From NCBI RefSeq assembly GCF_000006565.2, contig NC_031475.1:3920522-3984521 (forward strand): 64,000 bases of DNA, read 5' to 3'. Under the pieces are notes generated by a model, which was not told where the DNA came from, did no database searches, and saw only the letters and a list, made by a program, of their open reading frames with translations. This DNA is from Toxoplasma gondii ME49. Its lineage: Eukaryota > Apicomplexa > Conoidasida > Eucoccidiorida > Sarcocystidae. Below, one piece after another: positions 44,785 through 56,991 of the stretch (positions within the stretch are counted from its first letter, which is position 1; each line of letters opens with the position of its first letter). A program made the position numbers and the translations under genes.

Positions 44785-46825
44785 ACGAGTCTCGTCGAAC
44801 ACGCGCAGAGCGCTCAGGAGCAGGTCCGCCCGCCAGAGTCCAGTGAATTGCGGCGTCTGTTTCGCCACAGGAAGACAGAAGAAGGAAAGGAAAGAGCCGG
44901 AAGAACTGGTACAGATGGAACGGCTGTTGCACGGCTGCTTGAGAAGGGAGAAAAGAACCGGGAGAGGAGTGGCACGCGCGCGGGACTGCAAACAAAAACG
45001 CGTTCTGGCGGGTGCTGTCACTTGCCCGTCGCTTTGCTTTTGCCCCAAGGCACGAAAAGGGAAGAAAACGTGCATAAAGCAGGAGACGAAAAAAGGAAGG
45101 GGAAGAAGGACTGAGTCAAAAGCGCCGGAGAGAGCCGTGGACAAAATACGAAAAGAAGCGCAAACCCCCGAGAAAAATGAAGAAGACACACCCGAACGCT
45201 TGCAGACCAGCCGCCAACGCGGCGCAAGGTCCAGCGGCTTCCGAGGCGCCAGAGTTGAAGACGCGTCTTTGTCCATTCGTTCTGTCTGGTTCTGGCTGAG
45301 TGGAGGAACACAGTGAGTCAGAGGCTAAAAGAGAAGGAAAAGAAGGAAACGCGTGTGATTCGTCGAGAACAACGGCAAGTGAAGTGTACACACCTCTCTG
45401 TCAGGCGAACGACGGACAGCACGGAGGGGGGGGGGGCCAGCAACTGATCTGGTCCGTCTCCACACCTGGGCATGGAAGTTCCAAGGTCTGGCGAAGATCT
45501 TTTGCCCGGTGCACTCCAAACGGTGAACACGAATAAGCCGGCAAAGGTTCGTGTCGACATCATGTCAGACTTAAAGCGAACATGTTCTTCCGCCTGGCGT
45601 GGTTACGCAACAAGGTGCAGTATTCAAAGTCCATTTGTCTGATCCAACAAGTATTCGTACGATGGTACGACCGATGCATCGGAGCATTTGAGGAGTCGAT
45701 TTCTTTCGCATACAGCCAAGCTCTTTGTGATTGCTGCCACACTACCGCCAAACTAGAGTTGTACTTCGATTTCCTACGCCATTTTAAGGTTACTCCGCGT
45801 CGACTAGGGTCTACGTGTCGTCTACGGCTTCATTCTTTCTCACTCGTATTCACAGCGAGAGAAAACGACTATCCACATACGGGCATGATCGATACCATTG
45901 TATCCTAGAAATAATCATCTCTGAGACAGAGTCAGCAGCCAACGTCTAAAAAGGGCTGAACTGCGATGTGTGCTGAGGATCCGCTGCCGAAGACAAGTGC
46001 AGTCTAGCTGAGGGCAAGACGAGCAACGTCTCCTGTCTATTGAGAAACCGAGAAATGGACAAACGCAGTTCCGGTCGAACTGCGACCGCCGTCCCCCACT
46101 GCCTGCAGCGTCGCTTAGTTGCCCTTGGCTGAACGAGTGTGCACCGAACTCCTGTGGCAAAGGAGAGGCTTATTCTTGGCGCAGGCGTTTTTTATGCGAA
46201 GTCGGTCCCGTGACAAGGCCGTCTTTTCCTTTACGGGCAAGCCAGTTAGTTGTGCAGCTGGTTTGGCGGGGTCGGTTCGCAAGACGTTTGCCGTTCTACG
46301 CGGACCAATGAGCACCTTGACAAACGTTGTTTTTCAGGGCCTCTAAACGAAAGGTGCACAAAGCAGTTACTCGATGTCACGGACGTTCGCCCAAAGAAAC
46401 TGAGAATCACAAGTACGCGTGAGCGCGTCCTCAACAATGGACTTTGTTCAGTACCCGAGGTTCGAAATCACATATTTCGAAAGCGTCACGTGAGCTTAAA
46501 AATCTAACAAATAACGTCACGAGCTTCTCTTTCGGCTGCTCCTTTTCACGCGAGACGTCTGGAATGCATCTCTGCGACCCTCCTGGCTGGCTGCTCCACA
46601 GAGCGCTGTGACGGGGCAGCCGTCGCTGGGTGGCCTTCCGAGAGACGAACCGACATGGCAGGTTAGTGCCTTTTCTGCACCAAAACGTCGGCGTCTCGGT
46701 TTGGTGTCACGGGGACGCGTGTGGAATGCCTTCCGCCTCTCGTCCCTCGCCCCCGCTGCACCACGATGCTTCTACACTGGAGTCGACACCCTCGCGCCTC
46801 CTCGTCTTCAGGCTCTCTTCAGCCT
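44785..46825. other. Spacer with one orphan ORF
   Basis: No gene is firmly supported. A G9+ homopolymer interrupts at about 45427-45436. At 45582-45908 there is a plus-strand ORF of 108 codons (MFFRLAWLRNKVQYSKSICL...) without introns or recognised motifs. It has several Cys/His residues (ALCDCCHTTAKLEL) and could be coding or chance. Confidence 0.35.
45582..45908 (+). CDS. Orphan ORF, 108 codons
   Basis: ATG-started intact frame with a mixed, non-repetitive composition, unlike the biased shadow ORFs around it. A CDCCH cluster and aromatic residues are present. No homologue was recognised and no splice context supports or excludes it. Confidence 0.2.
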   Translation: MFFRLAWLRNKVQYSKSICLIQQVFVRWYDRCIGAFEESISFAYSQALCDCCHTTAKLELYFDFLRHFKVTPRRLGSTCRLRLHSFSLVFTARENDYPHTGMIDTIVS

Positions 46826-47815
46826 TCACTGTCTCGACTGCGACGAAGGCGGCCGTCCGGTCGTCTTCGACGAGACGTTCGCTGGCATAAAGGCTCCGAC
46901 ACTGTCATACAGTTGACGCAAGTAGGCCTCGACCACCGGTGCCCACTCGTCCACATACGGTTGCACAGCTTCGCGCACTGGTTTCAGGATAGGCAGCGTC
47001 TCATCATCGAAGGCGAAGATGGCGGTCGCGACGGCGAGTCCGAGCAAGACGGAGATGCCAGCAAAAAGTCGCAGGGCAGAACGGCGCGCAGTTCGCTGAG
47101 CGTCAGCTCTCGACCCGGTGCCGAGTCGCGGAAGCGAGTTCGCAACCATGTTCAGGAGCGCTTTGGGCTTCCGCCCTCGGGTCGTGAAGCGATGCGCCAA
47201 GAAGACAGTGAGGAAGACCAGTGACATCATCACGGCCAAGGCTGCAACAGATCGAGACGCCGCCCTGTTTCGGCCGGAGAGGCGCAGCGGACGGTAACCG
47301 TGACTGGATGCAGGGCTCCCCCATGTCTGGCCTCCCCCCCCCAAATTTTGACCTCGAACCAGGCCGAGTTCTTCGAGGGGTGAGGCGGGTAATCGCCAGG
47401 GACCGGTGCGAGTGAGGGATGATGTGACAGTGTCAGAGGAGCCCTTGCTCTGGGTGACGTTTTCGGTTTCTTGGACGAAGTCTTCGGGATGCAAATTCTT
47501 TGTCGTTGGCCACAGCGGGGCCTCATCTACGTTTAGCCACGACGACACATCTTGGGATTCGTCGAGGGTGGCGGCCTGGCCGAGCGGCGCGCGGGTCACG
47601 GAAGAACTGAGTAGGACGAACGCAACCAGAGCCACAAACAAGGTCGACGCAGACCTGGAGCAGACGGAGAGGATGGGAGAACGAAGGAGTTTCGGGAGAA
47701 GGGAGCTGGAGCGAGTTTGACGGTCAAACGCCGGAGCGAGCGTCCGGCGCCCCCCCTGAGTGTGCTCGACCCGCGAAGGCGGGACCGAGAGCGGCGCCGG
47801 CGAGGGAGAACGCAT
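46826..47815 (-). CDS. Single-exon protein with signal-like segment and two further hydrophobic segments
   Basis: 329 residues from ATG at 47815. The N-terminal 55 residues are basic, followed by a hydrophobic stretch ASTLFVALVAFVLLSSSVT (57-73) that could be an internal signal or anchor. After an acidic, Ser/Thr-rich middle (QDVSSWLNVDEAPLWPTTKN) come a second hydrophobic segment SVAALAVMMSLVFLTVFLAH (about 189-208) and a third, FAGISVLLGLAVATAIFAF (about 251-269), separated by a basic loop. The tail is helical (VREAVQPYVDEWAPVVEAYL). This layout (late signal, small size, no introns, hydrophobic helices) resembles coccidian dense-granule or vacuole-membrane proteins in general form, but no named protein was recognised. 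I see no RRLxE processing motif. Confidence 0.65.
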   Translation of the reverse strand: MRSPSPAPLSVPPSRVEHTQGGRRTLAPAFDRQTRSSSLLPKLLRSPILSVCSRSASTLFVALVAFVLLSSSVTRAPLGQAATLDESQDVSSWLNVDEAPLWPTTKNLHPEDFVQETENVTQSKGSSDTVTSSLTRTGPWRLPASPLEELGLVRGQNLGGGGQTWGSPASSHGYRPLRLSGRNRAASRSVAALAVMMSLVFLTVFLAHRFTTRGRKPKALLNMVANSLPRLGTGSRADAQRTARRSALRLFAGISVLLGLAVATAIFAFDDETLPILKPVREAVQPYVDEWAPVVEAYLRQLYDSVGAFMPANVSSKTTGRPPSSQSRQ

Positions 47816-48126
47816 CTTGGGGAAACGAGAAATGGGCCCCTACAGACAGAAATGGAAGAAGAGAGCGATGTCCACAAGAGAGAGGCAGTCGCCCATGAGG
47901 CAATCTCCCATTCTTCTTGCAAGACTTCGCGGGGCGGGAGGAGGGCGAGGAGACGGTTACCGGCGAATCGCTGTCAGTCGGCAGACCCGGAAAACGGTCA
48001 TCATCTTTCAGAAACACAGGGGTGGGCCCTCTGTGCCCCGTCGAGGCGACCCAACCTCTTCTGGAAAGAATGCGCTGAAGAGAAAAGGCCGTTCAAACAA
48101 CGTTTTGCATCATGAACAAGAATTTG

Positions 48127-49485
48127 TCATTCCGTGACCTTCCCGTGTCGAGTTTCTCCGGCCGGGGGGAGAGGCGCTGTTTTCGGCGGCGCAGCCCGAT
48201 CAGCAGTGCCACCGGAGGCGCCTGACTTCCGGCTTGCACTTGTTTCTCTCGAGAAAAAAGGAGCTGAGGTTGCGACCTGGAGAGCGCTTTGGGCGCCTGT
48301 GCTACAGATCAAGAGAGCGAAGAACTGGGTGCCGCCACGCGGACCCCATATACCACATTCGACTTCTCTGTGTGACGGGGCCGCGTTGGAGACGCTCGGG
48401 ATCGTGTCGCCCTCTCGATCAAGATCCCGCAGCTTCAGCCCGCGAGTCAGACACGGGCCATTCGCAATCCGCAAACCGAGAAAAAAAGGAACGAACTGTG
48501 GAGAGGCGAAGAAGTCTGAGAATGCCCCTGCCCGGAAAACGGACAGACACGACAGGTCAACGATGGGGGCGCAGCGCAGGCCGTCTCCCACCGGAGAGAC
48601 GGAAGACCGCCCCCGCATAAACTTCCAGACCCGGTATACCCAGAACGGATCACGGGTGCACGCAGGGGGCAACTCCTCGTCGATCCGGGATTTCCGAGGA
48701 ACGCGCGTGCGAGGCGCGCAGAAAAAAGCGTAGTGTAGACCGGCAGAACAGTGCCAAGCGGAAAAGAAAGTGGACGAAGAAGAGGCCCGGACGCCCCAGT
48801 GGAAGGCGAAAGGGTCCCGATGCAAAGCAATGCAAAGCAACAGCGGAGAGCACGCACGAGATTTCAGGAGGTGGTTTTCACAGAGGGAAACGGCTCTCGC
48901 GGGTTGCTTCGCCGGGCAAAATCTGACACTTCCTTCGCTGCCGCTTCTGTCTGCGAGACACGGGAAGGATTTGTGAAGGAAGTGGCGAATGAAAGGTTTT
49001 ACGCCTGCCCGGATAAGATTTTTCTTACACAAGTTCGGAGAGACAAAGTGGCGCAACACACAGCGTTGGGAACCCCGGGGCCAAATAACATTTAATAATG
49101 GAAACCAGAGCAGGAAACAGTGCTCACACAACTGTTGTGTACTTAAACATCGGTACCGCTTAAACCCACCAGGATGTTCCTGGCGTAAAAATGCTGTGGC
49201 AGCAGTGGTGGCACAGTCAGGCAGCTGACAAAAGTTAGTGTGGTAACGAAAACAAGGGACCGGGAAACTGCGGGCAGAATAAAGAAGGTGCTCGAAGTCA
49301 AAGGAGAATTCAAGAGGAGTGTTCCGCATAGGATCGCAGCAGCTCCTAGTAGAGATGCCACCACTGAACATCACTGGTTGGCGTACATGTACGTAGGATT
49401 CGTCACTTGTTGCGCTGCTCGTCTCAACACTCCAAGCATGGGACTGGAGACTGAGTGTCCACGCAGATGCGCCGACGGACAGCAT
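48127..49485 (-). CDS. Long minus-strand ORF upstream of the 47.8-kb gene, coding status doubtful
   Basis: 452 codons open from ATG at 49485 to 48127. The composition is mixed, with many Cys, Arg and Phe residues and no repeat or family motif. The antisense frame at 48134-48733 is also open for 199 codons. The position suggests 5' UTR or promoter of the downstream gene, or a separate orphan gene. There is no consensus start context and no homologue recognised. Confidence 0.2.
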   Translation of the reverse strand: MLSVGASAWTLSLQSHAWSVETSSATSDESYVHVRQPVMFSGGISTRSCCDPMRNTPLEFSFDFEHLLYSARSFPVPCFRYHTNFCQLPDCATTAATAFLRQEHPGGFKRYRCLSTQQLCEHCFLLWFPLLNVIWPRGSQRCVLRHFVSPNLCKKNLIRAGVKPFIRHFLHKSFPCLADRSGSEGSVRFCPAKQPARAVSLCENHLLKSRACSPLLLCIALHRDPFAFHWGVRASSSSTFFSAWHCSAGLHYAFFCAPRTRVPRKSRIDEELPPACTRDPFWVYRVWKFMRGRSSVSPVGDGLRCAPIVDLSCLSVFRAGAFSDFFASPQFVPFFLGLRIANGPCLTRGLKLRDLDREGDTIPSVSNAAPSHREVECGIWGPRGGTQFFALLICSTGAQSALQVATSAPFFSRETSASRKSGASGGTADRAAPPKTAPLPPAGETRHGKVTE

Positions 49486-51753
49486 TAATCCTTGTACGTT
49501 TTGTACTTTCTGGGCTCCTTTCAGTTTACGCCAAGAAGTCCTCTGATTACAGCCTTAGAGCTTGTACCGTTGCATTCAAGAGCCCCTGTCTGCGACAGAG
49601 AACGGGAGGTCACTCAACGTTCCTGAAAAGCAACTAAAGACTTCTGTGAATGTGTCTCTAAAAGATGCAGTTTACGATAATACGAACGCATGATTCTTCT
49701 CACCCAAGAAAGGGTCGTTTGCAGGAAATATGAACCCGACCAGCACGCCTGTACGGCAAGTTCGGTGCTGATGACCTGCTGTCAACGTAGTGTTCATGGA
49801 TGTTTGCACACTTGAACATGGTGCTGGTTTTTGAATTTTTTGGAAAGTCTCAGTTTGAAAGAGACAAACGTGGGGAAAGCACGTTCACTTCAGCGCGAGC
49901 CTTGGTTACCACATGCAACAACAGCTAAGACCCTACAGGCTTTTCACAAAAACCAACGAGCAGAGCATTTCAGCTGTACAGTTTTTGCGTGTCGTTGTCC
50001 ATTCGCGCTCAGGCAAGCCACTGAACCCTGCGTGAGTCGGAGGACACAGAGATCGACTTTCTAATATTCTGAAGGGGGCCTTGTTTCCGCAGCTTCCATT
50101 TTAAACGTGGGCGTGGTAATGACGAACGGGAGTCTGTAACACCAAGAAAAAAGCTTGCTCGAGATCGCCAGCTTCTCTATATGTGCTGACCAATACACAC
50201 CCACGACATTTTCCAGGAAAATCCAAATATAAGCATCTATGCTCGACAACGTTGTAAGTGTTTCCCCGGGTACGGTTCGCATCACCTGCGACAGTTGGCG
50301 ATGTCACGAGGCCCCGCAGAATCCGTTGAAACTTGGTATTGACAACACGAGAACTGGTTTTCCCCTCTTTGCTAACTACATGAATGAACCCATGCCGACG
50401 CCACTGTTTCAGATGTAGTCAACGGATAGCGGCCGTCACCATCATGACAATTTTCGTGCCTGAAGTTCACTCGCATGCCCATCTAGGTCCGAGAAAACCA
50501 TTTCCTTTTATATAGGTACACGGTAAGGGACTGTCCATCCTCGAACGTTTGCAGCGGTGCACCGGTACGGCCAGTTCAAAGACTTGGACGGCACTTGTAC
50601 ATTGGCACCTCGTCTCAGCTCGAGACTTTGTGTAGCACATTGTGGGCCAGAAGGACAAGAAGCAAGGTCTCCTCTAGCAGTCTCTCAAGCGTGATTCATT
50701 GGCAGAACAGGAATAGCAAGAGTCCCCCCTCCGGTTCTCAAGAGAGCAAGAGTTGCCACAAATGAACATTTCTCTTGTTCACCGAAGGACTGGAATAGTT
50801 CCGCAGCTGCGTTAAGTTTGATGATGCATGCTGCCTCTGCATCGGTTAAAACGGCGACAGCTCCAGCATCGTCTCTGTGCGAGTGATGTCTTCATCTGCT
50901 GCGTTGTCTCAGTTTCTCCCGGCGTTTCGTGTTGTCTGCAAAGGTTCGAAGGATCAACAACGGACGCCCGTGCAATCTCCTTCGTTTTCTGGGCGACTGT
51001 CAGGTCGCCTGCGCAGAAACGTAGCGCTAATGCGTAAACCGAACTAGTGAAACGACCTGCTGGTGTTTGCAGCATCCTGTGAGCGGCTGCGACTGCTGGA
51101 AGAGGACCTGTTCGCGTCGCGAGAGACCCAAGAATCGATGAGCGCGGATAGTCTGGACGCGCTGTGCCAAAGACCTCTTCTCACGCGTGCATGCAAACAA
51201 CCCGCCACAGCGCTGTTCAGTCGATTTTCGGGACCTGTTCTGGACAGCCCAAAAAGTTAAAGCCTTCACTTGTGTCTGTAAGGAATTTCCTCGTTGTCAC
51301 GTGCGCTTTCCTCTTCGCAGACAGTACAGTCAGGACCCGTTCTCGCGTTGCTTCATCCCCTTTTATGTTCCTGCGTTTTCCGTTTGCGGTGTGATCTCTC
51401 TTTCTCCCGAGGGTCGAGGGACCCGCAACGTGACAACTCAGTCGGATAGGGAGTGTTTTTCGTCCGCCCCTGGAGGCGAAAAAGTCTTCGTTGAAACCCG
51501 TCTGCGGTCGAGTCTGCAGCTATTGTTTTGGCTGACGCGGTTTAGTGTCTCATCGGTTTCGAACCGCCAGGGTTGCGGTCTGTTTTCTTTACACGTGGTC
51601 TATGCTGGTTTTCTGTCTGTTTCTCGAAGAAAGTGCTCCAGCTTTCTGTTCCTAGTTTCTGTGGGCTGTCTACGTGCTGCGTTTCCCTCGTGCAGGGCAC
51701 CGTCTAGCCTGCACCCCCGTCTTCCCGTCTGTTTCCACCGCGTTTTCGAAAAC
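49486..51753. other. Spacer upstream of WDR70
   Basis: More than 2 kb without a supported gene. It is of near-random composition, with short ORFs only. The part from about 51187 onward is open in the WDR70 frame from non-ATG codons, but ends upstream at no sensible exon boundary, so it is read as 5' UTR. Confidence 0.55.
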
Positions 51754-54700
51754 ATGTCGAGTGACGAAGAGGAAATGCGCGCCATCCGTGTGGGCCGTCA
51801 GTTCAAAACTCGGGCGGAGCGGCGGGAGGAGGATGCAGCGCGAGCAAGAGCAGCGCATGTTCAGCGCATTGTGGAAGAGGAAGACTCAGCGGGCGACGAA
51901 GGAGAAGCTGGAGAGGACCGCGAGAGCGACGCCGACGCTTCCTTCGGTCCGTCGGCTCTTCGAAGAGCCCGTCACTCTGGATTTCCTTCCTCTCTAACTA
52001 AAGGAGGAAGAATCGCCGCCGAGACGCCGAGCGACGAGGATTCAGATGAGGACTTCGGACCCCAGCCGCTCGCGTCGGCTGCGACTTCTTCGCCTGTCAG
52101 AGCGGAGAAATGGTGCCTCCGTCGACCCACCTCTTGTACAGCCGAAGAGGATTCAGATGATGACGCCTCCTTTGGTCCGCAGCCGCTTCGTTCCTCTCCG
52201 TCTGAGTCTCCTCACTCGTCTGTTTCTGTCTCCTCGCGCGCGGGGTGCGTCCCCGACAAGACCACCGGGATCGCCGCCAAGGCGCCTTCCTCGGGAGAAG
52301 AAGGATCGCAGTCAGACGCTTCTGAGCCTGAACGCGCCTCCTCCCGACTCGCGCCTCTCTCCTTCGACGATGACGAGGACTTCCTTCTGGGCCTGGCACC
52401 CGAGCCTTCCGCCTCCCCAGCCGCCTTGGCCGCTTCCTCCGCAGCGACCAGCTGCTCGGGAGATAACGGAAGGAGGAACGAGACAGACGAACCCAAGTTC
52501 AGAGTCCCTCAAGGCTCCAGTCGGAGCAGCAGACGAAAAGGAAGCGCCTCCGAAGAGGAACAAGATGAGGCAGATGAAGATGACGAAGGAGAGGACGACC
52601 TTGTCGATCCAGAAGAAGCAGAAGCTGCAGCGCTGAGGACCGCGATCGGCCTCCCCTCTGCCTTCGGTTTAGCGGGAGCGAGGAAGCCGGAGTGCAGAGA
52701 CAGCATCGTGAAAGCGAGGTCGAAGTGGAAGGCGTCGAGTGGAGTCGCCGGCGCGTCCTCGCCCTCTCAGTCCGCAGAGGGGAAGCAGTTGAAGAGAAGC
52801 GAAGAAGATGGAAGCGAAGAAGATGGAGAGGCAAAGAAGGAAGGCGCGCGGGGGTCACTCAAGCAGGATTCCGACGAAGACGAAAGCGAACAAGCCGCGC
52901 GTCCCGGCGAGTCTGCAGAAGACGAAATGTGGCGGTCTCTGGGCTTGCCCGTTTCCCTGGAAGTTTCAGTCCCGGCGCATCAGCCGTCTCTGGCGAGTGC
53001 TCTTGCTCTCAACCCCAAGGCAAACCGAATGGTGCGTTCGCCGTTGTCAGTCCCTATGATTTCTGCATTCGTGACGCCACTGTTTTACGAGTCACTGATT
53101 CGTTATTTCTCGTGTGCAGGCGTTGGGGTGGGCGCCGTGTGTGGTGCATCTCCGTCCGTTCTCCGGCCTGTCGCATGAACCTCTCCCAGTTCGTATCGAA
53201 GGCGACCTGACGTTCCCTAGACGAAGTCGCGAGCGAAGAAGTCACAAGACCTTGAGCACCTCACGCGACGGCTCTCAGTGCTTTTTTCGCTGTGGAACGC
53301 GTCCGGCTCTCTGTAGACTGCGGAGTCACAGTCGTCGTGACTGAGAAGACTGCGGGGCCTGCGAAGCGTGGAACGACGACTTCAGTGGGGACGCCCGCTG
53401 CATGCACGACGCCAGACAAAAGTCCAGGGTCTTGGGTCTGGAATCACAAGGGGGAGCGCGGAAGTCGGTTCGCCAGTTCCGCGCGTTGTAGTGGAGGACG
53501 CCAGTTCGTTTTTGATGTCTTGTTGCTTTTGTTTTTTAGGCAACGGGCGGCAGCGACGGAGTCGTGCGTTTCTGGGATTTCCAAGGCATGACAAGCCGAA
53601 TGCGGAGTTACAGGCAAGTGACTCCTGTGGAGAAGCACACTGTCGAGGCGATGGCTTTCAGCAGCCGGAACGACCTTCTCTTAGTGGCCAGCGGCGATTC
53701 TCAGTGTCGTGTGTACAACTCTCAAGATCCGTCGCAGCCAATAGTGACCACGACAAAGGGAGACATGTACATTCGAGATGTCTCGCACACCAAAGGTCAC
53801 ACACACAAGGTTCTCGACTGTCACTTCCACCCGCTGGACAAGAACCTGTTTGTGTCTTGCGGCCTCGACGCGAGTGTACGCCTGTGGGACTTGAATGCGC
53901 CGCTGTACGGCATGCTGCAGACGCTTCCCCATGTCGCTTGTCTCAAAGCCGTTGATCGACGAGGCCTGAACAGCAGCGCGACCCACTGCACGAGTTGCAT
54001 GTTCACCCCTACTGCAGCGAAGATAGTCGTGGTGGGATGTGCGGACGGCTCTCTCCAGATGTGGGGTAACGTCGGAAGCAAGAAGAACTTCGGTCGCCCT
54101 GACGCGATCGTTCGAGATATCCAGATGTCGGCCAGCGGAGCGTCTGCGGCCGCAGGGAGCAGGAGCAACATGGCCAGAGGGGGGGTCACCGGCTTGCAAA
54201 CCTGGCGAGGAGGCGAGGGCGGATTCGAAAATGCGATTTTGTCGCTGAGGAGTTTTCGGGACGACTACCGGTTCGTGTCTCGAGGGGGCGATGGACTTTT
54301 GGCTCTCTGGGACCTCCGGAAGTTCAAAACGCCTGTGAAACTCGTCGAGGGCCTGCCCACAGCTAGTCACCGAGCGGGAGTTTGTCTCTCCCCCGATGAA
54401 AAGTACGTCTGCACAACCAGTCAACGCGGAGGGAGGTCGAGGAAGGAAAAGCCATTCGACGGCTCCTCTGCGTCGGTTTCGTCGTCTCTCGACGAGGCGA
54501 GTGGATCGCTGGAAGTCTTCAGTGCAGACAACTTGTCTCGGGTCGCTGCGTTCCCTCTGGCTCCCGGGGTTCAGCCGCTGCGCGTCGAGTGGCCTCAGGA
54601 GACGAACCAAGTGTTGTGTTCCTGCTCCGATGGCAGTGTTTCGATTTTCTTCGACCGAACGCTCTCGCAGAAGGGCGCCCTGCTCTTTGTGGACACACCA

Positions 54701-55315
54701 CAGGGACGCCGACGCCGCGAGGAAGAGGAGGCTGGCGAAAGTCTCGTCTTCGCGAAAGAGTACATTTTCGTCCCGGGCCAGCTTCCAGACGGCTACAAAG
54801 AGACCTTCGACGGAAAAATCATCAAGGTCAAACCCCGAGGGAAGGAGCGGCTGCGCCGCTTTCTGGAGACGCAGAAAACCTCTGTGCCGCCTCGACCGGC
54901 CAAGGAGGGCTACGGAGGCGCGAATGTCGGCGGTGGGAATAGAAGTCAGCACTTGCTGAAGAAGTTGGGACTTTTGGATCCGGAGAAACTGCGTCAGGAA
55001 GAGGAGCGGGACCCCGTCGAGGCCCTGAGGGCGTACGCGGCGAAGACCGAGAAGGCAGGGTTAGAGAGCCAGTTGATCAGCCGCGCGTATGCGGTGACGC
55101 AGCCGAATCCTGTGCTCAATGCAGACATGGAGGAGGAAGACGAAGACGAATTCCTGAAACACCGAGAAAGGTGTCCACGATGTGCGCTGCGCATGTGCCA
55201 GTGTGGCTACATGGAGGAAATGGAGAAACGGGGTGCAGGCTGTAGAGGCGACAGTCCCGACAGGGGGAAGAAGAAACAACGGACGGCAGCAGCGGAGCAC
55301 GTAGAGAGAAGGTAA
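51754..55315 (+). CDS. WDR70: WD-repeat protein WDR70 homologue
   Basis: Exon 1 (51754-53031) and exon 2 (53540-55315) join in phase 0, giving 1,017 residues. The start MSSDEEEMRAIRVGRQFKTR sits in AAAACATG. Residues 1-400 are acidic and Ser-rich, with repeated DASFGPQPL blocks, as in WDR70 N-termini. The WD domain begins at LPVSLEVSVPAHQPSLASAL. The splice joins ALNPKANRM to ATGGSDGVVRFWDFQGM, the diagnostic first blade. Later blades include GDMYIRDVSHTKGHTHKVLD, CGLDASVRLWDL, ADGSLQMWG, RGGDGLLALWDLRKFKTPVK and SDGSVSIFFDR. The C-terminal helix region QLISRAYAVTQPNPVL matches the family tail. An extra CPRC...CQCGY cluster near residue 970 could bind zinc. WDR70 acts with DDB1-CUL4 ubiquitin ligase in chromatin and DNA-damage functions in other eukaryotes. 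Confidence 0.92.
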
Positions 55316-56991
55316 CGGAAGAGCGAGATGAAGATCCGCCACAGCGAAGGGTGGAAAACAGGAAAGACAGGAACAAGCAACGAAGCCATTGTGCAAGTTC
55401 GCTTGCCGAGGCTCAAATTTGTGGCTACGAACACTTGCGGCAGAACGCCGGCAAGGAACGCTCACACTCGACAGGATGACACCACGAACAGAACAAAGCG
55501 CGCACGATCTGAGAGAAGGAATCGATGGAAGAGCGAAATAATTCTTGCCGTCCGTGCTACACAGACACAGCGAACAGCGACACGAAAGGGGTCCTCGCTG
55601 GAGTTGCCACACTGTTTCCTGGGCAGGTGCAGCCGCATTAGCAGAAATGACAGCGTATTCAAGAATACACCAAACCAAGTACTTTGGTGCGAACATCCGG
55701 CCTCGAGAAGCTTCCTCGTCTGCCACGCTGCACCCTAATCAAGTTTCGAGACGTCTGTGTTGTCTGAAAAGTGTGACGGAACGAGGAGGAACGCAAATGC
55801 CCGTCCGCGTTTCTTCCGGAGCAGGGATGTACGTTTTTCTCCTGTTTGTTGCTGAGACGTGACTGACTGAGGTGGCAACTCCTTGATAGAGAACAGGCTA
55901 GGCTTTAGTTCTTGATCGATTCTTCTTATCGCAGCTCATACACGCAGCAGGCGCGAAAGCCCAGTCAGTGTGTGCCCGCCCGTCGCGAGGGAAATCTAAG
56001 AGAAAAACGACGGCGGTGGGACGGCCACGGGATGCGTGTTTGTAGTTCAACACATACACCCCTTAGCACAGCTACAGAAAAGCCCAGACCCTGGTCGCAC
56101 ACGCAGTGACCGCAGCTGTAGTGGGGCAGACAACTATGACGAAATGTGGGAGGAGGATGCGATGCGCACTCGTAGAACGTGAAGAAAGCACCCTCGCTTG
56201 GAACTGCGAGTTTCAAAAGAAACTGACCTGTAGGTCGTGTGGGCGACCTCAGGACACAGGGAAGTCAGACCATATCCTTTGAGGCGCGTGAATTCCTTGG
56301 AGGCGCTGCTCGCATCGGCATCGGGTGCCTCATCATCGCTGTAAACGGGTGCATTCGATGGCTGCTAATAACCTTGGGGACGGACTTGAGAGAGTTTTTA
56401 ACGAAGACTGCTACCGAGTGAGATATACGTAAATGCCGAGGGGGTGGAAAGGGTCTTATAATGTAACAATGACTTTTGCCACGCGCTATCCTTCCTCAAC
56501 CCCCGGTACTTAGTAGAGGTTGCGGCAAGACGCTCCTTAGGAAGCAAACTGAGGATCGCCAAAGCGCGTGCAGACTCATGCGAGCGAAGTCGGTTTGTGT
56601 GAGATCGGACTGTCTCTAGTGATTGCTTGTTTCTGCCACGTTTCTGTAGGATCTCTCAAAAGTTTTAGAATAGTCCTTGAAAAGCCGAGGCAACTGTTCG
56701 CCCTTCACACGAGTTGCTGTGCAGAATACCATGTGGTTGTTATTCTCAGCCTCTCCTCACGCGAGAAAAGGCACTGAGCATAAGTCTGGAATAATAATGC
56801 AGTTTGGGCGGCAAGACACGAACAGCAACTCTCGGGTGAGATATCGCACGAGGTGACAGCTGACAACACCAAAGCAGCACTTCACATGTGTCACGCTTTG
56901 GGGACATACGAAATACTTGAGTCAACACAGCAACGACGAAGCAGGAATAGATGAAACCATACAGAATACCTGGAGCTGTGTCCGGTGCTCC
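55316..56991. other. Convergent 3' spacer
   Basis: About 1.7 kb between the WDR70 stop and the stop of the MATH-domain gene on the other strand. It contains no supported coding region and presumably holds both 3' UTRs. Confidence 0.55.

Noticed and set aside
46440..46480. GGTTCGAAATC string like a tRNA T-loop
   Set aside because: Flanking sequence does not fold into a cloverleaf and there is no A box at the expected distance.
45300..51750. Possible nuclear copies of organellar DNA in the low-feature stretches
   Set aside because: Such insertions are common in this parasite group, but I saw no recognisable cytochrome or rRNA fragment here. A BLAST against the mitochondrial genome would decide.
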